The position numbers and the translations under genes are program-made. DNA of 37,422 nt, from NCBI GenBank assembly GCA_022791635.1, contig JAAVZL010000057.1, positions 1-37,422 on the forward strand. The letters are read 5' to 3'. Shown here one piece after another: positions 6,674 to 14,464 of this stretch; positions within the stretch are counted from its first letter, which is position 1; the number at the start of each line of letters is the position of its first letter. This DNA is from Lachnospiraceae bacterium. GTDB lineage: Bacteria; Bacillota; Clostridia; Lachnospirales; Lachnospiraceae. Under the pieces are notes generated by a model. That model was given only the letters and a program-made list of their open reading frames with translations. It did not search any database and had not been told where the DNA came from.

Positions 6674-8557
6674 ATGGCATACCTGATTTCCGCGCGTCAA
6701 AGGAAGCTTCTTGCGCTGCTTTCCCGTGAAAATATGATAACCGGCGAGGTTCTGGCCAGTCTCCTCTCCGTCACCTCCCGTACGGTGCGAAACGAGATCT
6801 CTTCCATCAACAGTATTTTAGGCTGTAGCATGATACGCTCCTCCGGCAAGGGATACTCCCTGGATCTCCAATACTTTCACCTGCTTCGGGAAGCCCAGGT
6901 GTATGCAGACGAAAAGTCTCTGCGGATGCTGCTGATCTGGAACATCTTCTCCAATCGCTGCAGCAACAAAGCCGTGGATCTGGCCGACGAATACTTTGTC
7001 AACGTCTCCACCATCCATCAGGTGCTCAACGGAATTCGGGAGGATCTGGCTCTTTACCAGCTTCAGCTTGTGAAAAAAGGGCCCTTTTACGGCGTAGAGG
7101 GAACAGAATTCGCCCGGCGCATTTTTCTGAATACCATGATTCTCCAGGATGCTCACAGCGGCACCTTCCATATAGAGACCTTTGATTCCCTATTTGAGCA
7201 AATTGATATTACGCAGCTTCGCTCTGCCCTGCTGGCCATTCTTTTGTCCAACAGCCTTCACCCGGAGCAGGTAAACCTGGATTCCCTCACCCTGAATATT
7301 GCCATTGCCTTTGATCGGCTATTAAAAAATCAGCCCGTAAACTTTTTGTTTCTGCAGCTTCCGTTTCTGCCGGAATCGGCAGAGTACCGCTCCGCAGAGA
7401 ATATTGCACACTATTTTTCCCATCAATACCAAATGGAAGTATCAGAACAGGATATTCGCTATTTCTATTTGCTGGTATTTGGGCAGACAAAACACCCCTA
7501 TGAAAACCTACTGGACGAGTCCTTTATTTCAGCCGTAGACATCATTTTAACAAAGACCTTTCAGCGGTTCAATCTGGTATGTCCCTATGAGCCCATTCTG
7601 GAAGGCCTTGCCTATCATATTTATTTTCTCATTATCCGCTGCCGTATCGGGACTGCCACCTGTAATTCTCTGGTGGACAATCTGAAAAATCAGAGTCCCT
7701 TTATCTACGACGTAGCCGTAAATCTTGCAGAGCAGATTCACCAGCGTTTCTCCGTGGTTGTGGAGGACTCGGAAATCGGATATCTTGCTCTGATCCTGGG
7801 AAGCATGCTGGATCAGGAACATACGCCGGACGAAAAGCTGAATGTTGTCATTGTATGCGGCACCCACCAGAGCGTGGGCCAGAAAATCCAGGAAAAGCTG
7901 GCAGAGCGCTTTTCAGGCGATCTCAATTTTCTTGGAACCATCGCCTCCCTCCCCTGCACCGTAACAGACTCCGACCATATCCTTTTCCTGTCCTGTCTTT
8001 CCGAGGCCGTGCCCTACGAAAACGTACTGACCATCGGCGCCATTTTATCCGATCGGGATATCCGCCACATCGAAGACTACCTCTTAGGCTATCGCCAAAA
8101 AATTGCCAGAGAGCAATTTCACTCTCTGGCAAGGGATTTCTTTTCAAAGGAGCTGTTTTTTCACAATCTTTCCTTTTCAGACAAATACGAAATTATCCGC
8201 TTTCTCACCCAAAAGCTCACAGCTTACGGATACGCATCCGAACAATTCGGTGAGGAGGTTCTTAAACGCGAGCGCATCTCCAGCACCTGCTTTATGGATT
8301 CCTTCGCCCTGCCTCACGCACTGACCTTCTCCGCCAAGCGCTCCGCCCTCTGTATCCTGTCCTCAGACACCGCCCTAAGCTGGGATCAGCACCAAATTAA
8401 ATTTGTCTGCCTCCTAGCCTTAGCCGAAAAAGATCGAGAACGCTTCCAGCCTCTCTACCAGCATCTGGTAGATATCCTGTGCAACCCTCAATCCCTCTCC
8501 GCCGCCACAGAAGCCGCAGACTTCACTTCCTTCATGGAACAGATAGAGCAACTCTAA
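6674..8557 (+). CDS. LicR/MtlR-type PRD transcriptional activator with EIIB/EIIA domains
   Basis: A 627-residue multidomain PTS-controlled regulator. Domains in order: N-terminal winged helix-turn-helix (about 5-60, SARQRKLLALLSRENMITGE and the recognition helix SVTSRTVRNEISSIN); a second Mga-like helical region (about 75-150); two PRD domains (about 170-390, including EGLAYHIYFLIIRCRIG); an EIIB-like domain (NVVIVCGTHQSVGQKI, with the Cys at the expected place); and a C-terminal fructose-type EIIA domain with FALPHAL containing the predicted phospho-His. Members of this class activate a divergent PTS operon when dephosphorylated at the EIIB/EIIA sites and phosphorylated on the PRDs. The divergent position next to the cellobiose-type operon supports that target. 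Length is normal for LicR-type proteins. Confidence 0.92.
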   Translation: MAYLISARQRKLLALLSRENMITGEVLASLLSVTSRTVRNEISSINSILGCSMIRSSGKGYSLDLQYFHLLREAQVYADEKSLRMLLIWNIFSNRCSNKAVDLADEYFVNVSTIHQVLNGIREDLALYQLQLVKKGPFYGVEGTEFARRIFLNTMILQDAHSGTFHIETFDSLFEQIDITQLRSALLAILLSNSLHPEQVNLDSLTLNIAIAFDRLLKNQPVNFLFLQLPFLPESAEYRSAENIAHYFSHQYQMEVSEQDIRYFYLLVFGQTKHPYENLLDESFISAVDIILTKTFQRFNLVCPYEPILEGLAYHIYFLIIRCRIGTATCNSLVDNLKNQSPFIYDVAVNLAEQIHQRFSVVVEDSEIGYLALILGSMLDQEHTPDEKLNVVIVCGTHQSVGQKIQEKLAERFSGDLNFLGTIASLPCTVTDSDHILFLSCLSEAVPYENVLTIGAILSDRDIRHIEDYLLGYRQKIAREQFHSLARDFFSKELFFHNLSFSDKYEIIRFLTQKLTAYGYASEQFGEEVLKRERISSTCFMDSFALPHALTFSAKRSALCILSSDTALSWDQHQIKFVCLLALAEKDRERFQPLYQHLVDILCNPQSLSAATEAADFTSFMEQIEQL

Positions 8558-8586
8558 AGAGCTATTTTAACAATCGAACAGAGGAC

Positions 8587-8982
8587 TTATGCCGTTCTTT
8601 TCTTTAAATCCTCCACATCATCTCTCAACTCACGAATCATTTGCAGCAACAAAGCCGTATTATCATTCTCCAGCTTTGTAATCCGATAATATTGCCGCAA
8701 TTCCTCTAAGTTCTTCTCAATTTTCTCAAATCGTTTTTCAAATTTCTCTTGTACATTATCTATGTAACGAAGAATCATATTTTCAGATTCTTTTAAGTCA
8801 TCTTTTGTAACCATGCCGTCCATACGGTCATCCATCTTGTCCAAACGGCTATCCATCTTGTCCAAACGGCTATCCATCTTGTCCAAACGGCCATCCATCT
8901 TGTCCAAACGGCCATCCATCTTGTCCAAACGGCCATTAATCTTGCTTAACTCGTCTAAAATCGCTTTCATTTCATCGCTCAT
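8587..8982 (-). CDS. heptad-repeat coiled-coil protein of unknown function
   Basis: A 131-residue, highly charged protein predicted to be mostly coiled coil. The N-terminal third contains repeated heptads of the form RLDKMDG or RLDKMDS, encoded by near-identical 21-bp DNA units. A linker (MVTKDDLKESENMILRYIDN) leads to a second helix rich in Glu and Lys (EKFEKRFEKIEKNLEELRQY) and a C-terminal helix (LLLQMIRELRDDVEDLKK). There is no signal peptide or membrane segment. I chose the ATG at 8982, since an ideal AGGAGGTGA ends 6-7 nt before it; the in-frame GTG at 8991 lies inside that ribosome site. Proteins of this look are common in Clostridia and are usually called hypothetical. The gene is convergent with the PRD activator, 29 nt away. 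Confidence 0.8.
   Translation of the reverse strand: MSDEMKAILDELSKINGRLDKMDGRLDKMDGRLDKMDSRLDKMDSRLDKMDDRMDGMVTKDDLKESENMILRYIDNVQEKFEKRFEKIEKNLEELRQYYRITKLENDNTALLLQMIRELRDDVEDLKKRTA
8833..8937. repeat. five tandem 21-bp units inside the coiled-coil gene
   Basis: Five head-to-tail copies of CATCTTGTCCAAACGG plus a 5-nt end starting C[TC]AT, starting at 8833, 8854, 8875, 8896 and 8917. The copies differ by only one or two bases. Each encodes one heptad, so copy-number change would lengthen or shorten the coil without breaking the frame. Confidence 0.93.
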
Positions 8983-9008
8983 AATCTTCACCTCCTCTCC
9001 TTACGAAA

Positions 9009-9037
9009 AGTATAACATAAGCCATTTCCAAAGTCTA
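9009..9037 (-). promoter_or_regulatory. promoter of the coiled-coil gene
   Basis: On the minus strand, TAGACT (9032-9037), 17 nt, then TATACT (9009-9014) preceded by an extended-minus-10 TG. It lies about 30 nt upstream of the start codon. Confidence 0.6.
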
Positions 9038-9087
9038 TTTATATTTACCTTATACGCCAACAAACTTCCACTCACACTACCTCCCCC

Positions 9088-9275
9088 GGAGTGAGCGCCA
9101 GAAAAGAAGGCGGCAGACTTTTCCGATATCCAGTGTCCGGCTGTTCGCGTACAGGCTGTCTGATATGGACGGAAATTGCCTGGGCAATGTCCGTACAGAG
9201 CAGACAGAATGTACGAGAACCGTCCGAACACAGGATATGGAAAAGTCTGCCGCCTTCTTTTTTGGCGCTCACTCC
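9088..9275. repeat. dispersed palindromic repeat, copy C (long form)
   Basis: A 188-nt near-complete palindrome centred at 9181.5, paired almost to the central dinucleotide (CGGAAATTGCC against GGCAATGTCCG). The outer arms 9088-9118 and 9246-9275 are complementary to each other but differ from those of copy B (GGAGTGAGCGCCAGAAAAGA on the left). The conserved core halves are 9119-9166 and 9199-9245. It begins 7 nt past the stop codon of aldolase 1. Short open frames running through it are translations of the palindrome, not genes. Confidence 0.93.
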
Positions 9276-9282
9276 CCACTAT

Positions 9283-10290
9283 CTAAAATACATACCACAT
9301 CTCCAAATACTCCCGCACCATATCCTTCATCACCCGAAAGATCACATCCTGCCGAGCCACCGTAGTAAAAGCTGCCAGCGCCTCCTTCTCCCCGGTACCA
9401 CATTTTTCCGTCAAATATCCTTCCCGAATAAGCTTCTCAACCGTCTCCGGCCCCGCCGCCTTAGAGGCATTGTGAACCAAAAACTCCAAAAGCTTCGGCG
9501 AAGCATCCCGCTCCAGAGCAGTCCAGATATTCACCTTACACACCCCATCCTCAAAAAGCCGTCTCACCTGCTCATTAGACACGGAAGAAGTCCCATGAAG
9601 CACAATCCTCGGACCAATCAGCTCCTTAATAGCCCGGGCCGCCTCCCCATGATACTTAAGATCCTTCCCCGACGCCCGATGCTCCGTGCCCAAATTGGCC
9701 ACCACCATATCCACCCCCGTGCGCTCCATATAATCCGCACACTTCTCTGCCGTCGTAATATCATTGTGGGCCTCGCCTCCCGCATCCACAATCTCATCGC
9801 AGGCCCCCTCAATCATAATCTCCTGGCCCTTCCTCTCCACAAAGCCCCTGGTCTTGGCAATATTCTCCTCCAAAGGCAAAGTGGAAGCATCATACATAAT
9901 GGTAGAAAACCCGCTCAAATCACTCTCACAGAGCTTTGCATCCAGATCATGCTGCACATGGTCCAAATGAAGCAGCAAATCCACATTATCATAATCGCCG
10001 CCCTCCCGCATAAGAACCTTAGCATCCGCCTGAAAAAGCTTAAGACCCGTCTCCCAATTTCTGCTGTGAGTATAATTCCGCGACTGAGAACGGTGCTCAT
10101 ACTGAACCGTAATCGCTAACGTCACCGGAACATGCGCAAGTCCGTGAGCCTTCCCAAACTCACTGGCAGCCTCCAAAATAGCCTCCGTAGTCGTCAGATT
10201 TTCCGTACAAAGGCAGGGAATCACCCATCCCTTTTTTGCCGCCTCCTGATAAATATCTAATACCTCTTCCCGCTTGGTAATAATCGGCAT
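9283..10290 (-). CDS. class II ketose-phosphate aldolase, paralogue 1
   Basis: A 335-residue zinc-dependent class II aldolase (fructose-bisphosphate aldolase/KbaY superfamily), expected to split a ketose phosphate into DHAP and an aldehyde. HLDHVQHD holds the catalytic Asp110 and zinc ligand His111; YDASTLPLEENIAKT is the substrate loop; GTEHRA (His204) and LHGTSSVSNEQV (His232) are the other zinc-ligand regions; KVNIWTALERD binds phosphate. The usual E-[LV]-G-x-[IV]-GG segment reads EGACDEIVDAGGEAH, so this is a divergent subgroup. I chose the ATG at 10290 because GAGGAAG precedes it and because it aligns with paralogue 2, which starts in the same place; an ATG seven codons earlier has no such site. 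Last gene of operon 1, followed closely by palindrome C. Confidence 0.85.
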   Translation of the reverse strand: MPIITKREEVLDIYQEAAKKGWVIPCLCTENLTTTEAILEAASEFGKAHGLAHVPVTLAITVQYEHRSQSRNYTHSRNWETGLKLFQADAKVLMREGGDYDNVDLLLHLDHVQHDLDAKLCESDLSGFSTIMYDASTLPLEENIAKTRGFVERKGQEIMIEGACDEIVDAGGEAHNDITTAEKCADYMERTGVDMVVANLGTEHRASGKDLKYHGEAARAIKELIGPRIVLHGTSSVSNEQVRRLFEDGVCKVNIWTALERDASPKLLEFLVHNASKAAGPETVEKLIREGYLTEKCGTGEKEALAAFTTVARQDVIFRVMKDMVREYLEMWYVF

Positions 10291-10314
10291 CTCTTTCTTC
10301 CTCTCTTTCATAAA

Positions 10315-10334
10315 AGAGCGCCCTTAAGCGCTCT
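10315..10334 (-). terminator. hairpin at the kinase 1/aldolase 1 junction, possible attenuator
   Basis: A perfect 7-bp stem AGAGCGC/GCGCTCT with a 6-nt loop, overlapping the kinase stop codon. On the minus strand it is followed by TTTTAT. The short U-run suggests partial termination or processing ahead of the aldolase gene rather than full termination. Confidence 0.45.
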
Positions 10335-11850
10335 TACTCTGCTCCTGCTCCTCTTCCTCTTTCCATACACTGCCCACAGCCTTGTAAAGCCTCTTATATC
10401 TTCTGTAAAGGCCCTCATATCTCTTATGACGCTCCGGATCCGGCAGGTATTCCTTCCCCGTCTTCACAAACACCTTCGCCGCCTCCTGAAGATCCTTAAA
10501 AATCCCGCAGGCCGTCCCGGCCATCATAATACACCCCAGAGTTCCGGATTGGGCGTTCCCCAGCGTCACAATCTTTTTATTGAGAATATCCGCCTTCATC
10601 TGAAGCCATACCTCTGCCTGGGCTCCGCCTCCCGTTGCCCGAAGCTCGCTGACCTCGATTCCCGCTTCCTTTAAGCATTCCAGGTTGAGACGCATCTCAT
10701 AGGTGACGCCCTCCATCAGTCCCTGATACAGATCAATGGAGGTGGTATTATCCCGGACGCCCAGAATCGCCCCCGTGATCTCCCCGTCCATATAAGGCGT
10801 GGCAGAGCCGCTGAAATAAGGAAGCACCAAAAGCCCTGAAGGCTCTCCCTTTTTCATCTGGCTGTTAAAACCCTCATAGGGATTGACGCCCTTTTCCCGA
10901 AATACCGCCGCCTCCATGGAGGCCAGATTGTCCCGGTACCATTTGAGAAGAGAGCCTCCGTTAAAGGAAAAGGCATAGGTCACATAGGTCTTATCCTCCA
11001 CATAGGGCACCATAACAAAGTTGTACTGCTGCATAGCCCCCGGCCGCTCCGGCTCCGGAAAAATAGGAGTGATACACTCCACCGTCCCCGTTCCGTCCAC
11101 TGCCATCCCTCTTTCAAGGCAGCCTGTTCCGATGGCCGCCGCAATCTGATCATGGCAGCCGGACACAATCAGGGTATCCTCCGAAAGTCCCAGCTCCAAA
11201 GCCATTTCCTTACGAATCCGTCCTGCAGCACTTCCCGTAGGCGCAGGTCTTGACATCAGACTCTTGTCAATTCCCGCATACCCGAGAATATCCTCCGCCC
11301 AGTCAAGCTTCCGATAGTCAAAAGCCATGGTACGGCAGGCCAGAGAATAATCAATCTGCAGCACGCCGCTTAACATATAGACAATATAATCTCCAAACAG
11401 GCAAATATGCCTGGTTTTCTCATAGACATCTTTGCGGTTCTCCGCCACCCATATCATCTTGGAAATGCTGTACATGGAATGAGGGTTGATTCCTGTCACC
11501 TGAAAAAGGTAATCTCTTCCGAAATGCTCCGTAAGCTTCCTGCACTGCTCTTCCCCTCTGGGGTCTACGTAAAGCAGAGAATTCATCAAAGGCTTATCGT
11601 CCTCCCCGAGAAAGATTGTGGTCTCCCCAAAGGACGTCACACCAATGGCCTGAATCCGCTCAATCCCCGCAGCCGCCTGGCGAATGACCTTCTTTACATT
11701 TGTCCAGACCTCAAAGGCATCAAGCTCCCGCCCGTCGTCATCCTTTTGCATGTCATACTCCTGATAAGCCTCCCGAAGCAGATTCCCTTCTGCGTCACAA
11801 ACTGTGCATTTGCAGCCTGTTGTTCCCACATCTACTCCTGCAATTGCCAT
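10324..11850 (-). CDS. FGGY-family carbohydrate kinase 1 (xylulokinase-like)
   Basis: A 508-residue two-domain sugar kinase of the FGGY family that phosphorylates a ketose or polyol with ATP. The N-terminal AGVDVGTTGCKCTVCDAEGN is the phosphate-1 loop. GCHDQIAAAIGTGC carries the catalytic Asp region, and ELRATGGGAQAEVWLQMKAD is the second FGGY signature and ATP-binding segment. The closest familiar relatives are xylulokinases, but the substrate is not readable. GGGAGGG lies about 6 nt before the ATG, in the 18-nt gap after kinase 2. It is a tandem paralogue of kinase 2 (similar N-terminal AEAYQEY/REAYQEY and shared GGSLL, YMD and TYEMR blocks), so operon 1 encodes two kinases. The C-terminus is a charged tail (KEEEEQEQSKSA). 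Confidence 0.9.
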   Translation of the reverse strand: MAIAGVDVGTTGCKCTVCDAEGNLLREAYQEYDMQKDDDGRELDAFEVWTNVKKVIRQAAAGIERIQAIGVTSFGETTIFLGEDDKPLMNSLLYVDPRGEEQCRKLTEHFGRDYLFQVTGINPHSMYSISKMIWVAENRKDVYEKTRHICLFGDYIVYMLSGVLQIDYSLACRTMAFDYRKLDWAEDILGYAGIDKSLMSRPAPTGSAAGRIRKEMALELGLSEDTLIVSGCHDQIAAAIGTGCLERGMAVDGTGTVECITPIFPEPERPGAMQQYNFVMVPYVEDKTYVTYAFSFNGGSLLKWYRDNLASMEAAVFREKGVNPYEGFNSQMKKGEPSGLLVLPYFSGSATPYMDGEITGAILGVRDNTTSIDLYQGLMEGVTYEMRLNLECLKEAGIEVSELRATGGGAQAEVWLQMKADILNKKIVTLGNAQSGTLGCIMMAGTACGIFKDLQEAAKVFVKTGKEYLPDPERHKRYEGLYRRYKRLYKAVGSVWKEEEEQEQSKSA

Positions 11851-11868
11851 TCGGGTCCCTCCCTTCTA

Positions 11869-13356
11869 TCACAAAACCATTTTCACTGCTTGATATAAAT
11901 TCCGATAACGCTCATAATTTCTGCTATATTGCTCATGGATCCGCTGCCTGGGCTCAAAGGTCCGCCCCGGCTTCACGAAAATCTCGGCCGCTTCCTGAAG
12001 ACTTGCAAAGGCCCCCGCCGCCTTCCCGGCCAGCATGGCACAGCCGATTCCGCCCGCCCGATAATCTCCCTGAGAGGTAATCGGAAGGTTCAGAATATCC
12101 GCTTTAATCTGCAGCCACTGGGCTGATTGAGAGCCTCCGCCGGTCGCCCGCAGCTCCTTCACGCAAAGGCCTCCCTCTGACAGCCACTCCAGATTGTAGC
12201 GCATCTCATAGGTGCTGCCCTCCATCATAGCCCGGTAAATCTCCTCCAGGGTAGTCTCTGTGGTAAGCCCCACAATGGCTCCTCTGGATTCACTGTCCAT
12301 ATAAGGCGTCCCTGCCCCTGTAAAATGCGGCAACACCAGAAGATCCGTCGGCGTATCCGTCAGTCTCCCATCCAAATATTCATAGAAGCTCTTTCCCTGT
12401 TTCCCGGCCAGTTCCTGCTCCTGCTTTCCCAGCTGCTCCCGGCACCAGCGAAGCAAAGAACCTCCGGTCAGAGAAAAGGCATACGTTACATAGGCTCCCG
12501 GCAGCACATAGGGCACAATGGCATAGCTGCTCCGATACAGAGACAGATAGTCCGGACATTCCTTATAAAAGCTTGTAATACACTCCAGACTCCCCACACT
12601 GTCAATGGCCATTCCAGGCTTCAGAATTCCGCCTCCGATGGCAGAGGCCACCTGATCATGGCATCCCGTGAGAATTTTCACATTCTCCGGAAGTCCAAGC
12701 TCTCTGGCTGCTTCCTTTCTTATCTTGCCGGCAACACTCCCTGTGGGAAGAGGCTTTGGAAGCTGTTCCCTGGAAACGCCGACAAAATTCAGGATCCTGT
12801 CATTCCAGTCCATCTTATGCACATCAAACATGGCCGTCCTGGCTGCCAGTGTAAAATCCGTCACAAATTCTCCGCAAAGGCAATGGGAAATATAATCCGC
12901 GCCAAACAGGATGCGCTTTGCCCGGGCAAAAAGCTCGGGCTCATGCTTCTTTACCCACATCAGCTTAGGCGCACTCATCATCAGACTTGGCTTCACGCCC
13001 ACCAGCTGGCCAAAGGCCTTCGCCCCAAACTGTCTCTGCAGCTCCAGGCTTTCCTCTATGCCACGATTATCAGAGTAGAGCATGAAGGAGGTCAGCGGGC
13101 GATCCGCTTCATCCAGAAGAACAAAGGATTCTCCAAAGGAGGTCAGCGCAGCCGCACTGATGTCAGGAATCCCGCAAACCGCCTGTTGAATGGCGCATTT
13201 CGTCCCCTCCCACACCTGGTCAGCTCCTATCTCATAGGTTCCGCCCTCTGTTTTACTCTGATACTCCTGATAGGCCTCTGCCAGAAGTATTCCCGTCTCG
13301 CTGTAAACACAACATTTGCTTCCTGTGGATCCGATATCAATTCCCATGATTGCCAT
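11869..13356 (-). CDS. FGGY-family carbohydrate kinase 2 (xylulokinase-like)
   Basis: A 495-residue FGGY kinase and tandem paralogue of kinase 1. Visible motifs are GIDIGSTGSKCCVYSETG (phosphate loop), GCHDQVASAIGGGILKPGMA (catalytic Asp region), SLTGGSLLRWCREQL, HFTGAGTPYMDSESRGAIVG and ELRATGGGSQSAQWLQIKAD (second FGGY signature). Length is normal. Its ATG follows GGAGGCGG by about 7 nt. The upstream permease gene ends 89 nt away, a gap with no clear promoter; kinase 1 follows 18 nt downstream. With a D-lyxose isomerase-like gene in the same operon, D-xylulose is a reasonable guess for one of the two kinases, while the other may act on another ketose. Confidence 0.9.
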   Translation of the reverse strand: MAIMGIDIGSTGSKCCVYSETGILLAEAYQEYQSKTEGGTYEIGADQVWEGTKCAIQQAVCGIPDISAAALTSFGESFVLLDEADRPLTSFMLYSDNRGIEESLELQRQFGAKAFGQLVGVKPSLMMSAPKLMWVKKHEPELFARAKRILFGADYISHCLCGEFVTDFTLAARTAMFDVHKMDWNDRILNFVGVSREQLPKPLPTGSVAGKIRKEAARELGLPENVKILTGCHDQVASAIGGGILKPGMAIDSVGSLECITSFYKECPDYLSLYRSSYAIVPYVLPGAYVTYAFSLTGGSLLRWCREQLGKQEQELAGKQGKSFYEYLDGRLTDTPTDLLVLPHFTGAGTPYMDSESRGAIVGLTTETTLEEIYRAMMEGSTYEMRYNLEWLSEGGLCVKELRATGGGSQSAQWLQIKADILNLPITSQGDYRAGGIGCAMLAGKAAGAFASLQEAAEIFVKPGRTFEPRQRIHEQYSRNYERYRNLYQAVKMVL

Positions 13357-13445
13357 AACTATTCCGCCTCCGCAAATTCACGGCAGCTTTGCCTGCCTTT
13401 TTATGTACCAAAGGCTTCGCTGCCTCGTATTTCGATTTCCGTTGC

Positions 13446-14414
13446 TTAGGAGGAGGCTACCATACGATTCCGAATCTTCTGAGAGAACTGAGAGTAAGCA
13501 ACTGCCGCAATCAATACCATACCCTTTACCAGCTGCTGAACATAGTCATTGATGCCGCACATGATCATACCGGTCTGCAAAGTTCCCATCAGCAGCACAC
13601 CGATGATTACCATAGGCAGTCGGCCCTCGCCGCCGCTTAAGGATACACCGCCGATTACAGCCGCCGTAATGGCATCCATCTCATAGCCGCTTCCGGAAGA
13701 AGGCTGGCCGGAGCTGGTCTTGGACAGCAGTACCAGGCCCGCAATGCCGGAAAGGAAACCACTGATGCTGTATGCCATAATCTTGATCGTCGTTACGTTC
13801 ACACCGGAAAGCCGGGAGGCCTCCTCATTGCCACCTACACCATAGAGGTAGCGTCCAAAGGTTGTTTTCGCCAATATGATAATGAATATAATGAAGAGCA
13901 CCACCGCCAGAAGCACCTGCAGAGGAATTCCAAACAGAGATGCGGCCGCGAAACGGCTGAAGGCCTTCGTAAATCCGTAAACCGGAAGTCCGCCGGTTAC
14001 AATATAGGCCAGGCCGCGCAGAGAGGTCTGAACGCCCAGAGTCGCAATAAACGGGGGCATGTTCATCTTTGTTACGCAAATGCCGCTTAAGGCGCCGTAG
14101 ACAATCGCCAGAAGCAGCGCAATGATACAGGTCAATGGGATGGGCAGCTCGAAATTCTTCAGACAGATAGCCGCCGTTACAGCCGTAACGCCTGCGATAG
14201 AGCCAACGGAAAGGTCAATACCGCCTGTCAGCAGCACCAGGGTCATTCCAATGGAAATAATTCCCGTAATGGATACCTGCTTCAGAATCGTAAACGCCGT
14301 ATTGGTGGTCAGAAAGTTGCGGGATGCAACAGAAAAAATTACAATCATCAGCAAGAATGCCACGATAATTCCGTAGTTCAAAAGCGCCATAACCGCTTTA
14401 TTATTTTTCTTCAT
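13446..14414 (-). CDS. ribose-type ABC sugar permease 1
   Basis: A 322-residue inner-membrane permease of the RbsC family (BPD_transp_2), which forms a homodimeric channel with the two-domain ATPase encoded next door. GGIDLSVGSIAGVTAVTAAI is the signature membrane segment, and a loop resembling the ATPase-coupling region (AVIGGVSLSGGEG) lies near the C-terminus. About eight to ten hydrophobic segments are visible. I place the start at the ATG at 14414, because AAGGAGG lies 9 nt upstream; ATG 14423 directly abuts that site, and an upstream in-frame TTG has none. It follows the ATPase gene by 50 nt and precedes the kinases. Confidence 0.92.
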   Translation of the reverse strand: MKKNNKAVMALLNYGIIVAFLLMIVIFSVASRNFLTTNTAFTILKQVSITGIISIGMTLVLLTGGIDLSVGSIAGVTAVTAAICLKNFELPIPLTCIIALLLAIVYGALSGICVTKMNMPPFIATLGVQTSLRGLAYIVTGGLPVYGFTKAFSRFAAASLFGIPLQVLLAVVLFIIFIIILAKTTFGRYLYGVGGNEEASRLSGVNVTTIKIMAYSISGFLSGIAGLVLLSKTSSGQPSSGSGYEMDAITAAVIGGVSLSGGEGRLPMVIIGVLLMGTLQTGMIMCGINDYVQQLVKGMVLIAAVAYSQFSQKIRNRMVASS

Positions 14415-14464
14415 CTCATTCATCCTCCTTATTATTTCAGCTTTGCTGCCTTCTGTCAATTTAT

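Noticed and set aside
9091..10119. A 342-codon plus-strand open frame beginning in palindrome C and running antisense to aldolase 1
   Set aside because: It starts inside the repeat and reads through the opposite strand of a conserved aldolase. Peptides from the repeat appear wherever a copy lies and are not evidence for a protein.
13380..13405. GGCAG...CTGCC followed by TTTTT on the plus strand, like a terminator
   Set aside because: No plus-strand gene precedes it. In the direction of the operon (minus) there is no U-tract, so I do not call it.
12325..13449. A 374-codon plus-strand open frame opposite kinase 2
   Set aside because: Antisense to a complete FGGY kinase; low-complexity basic translation.
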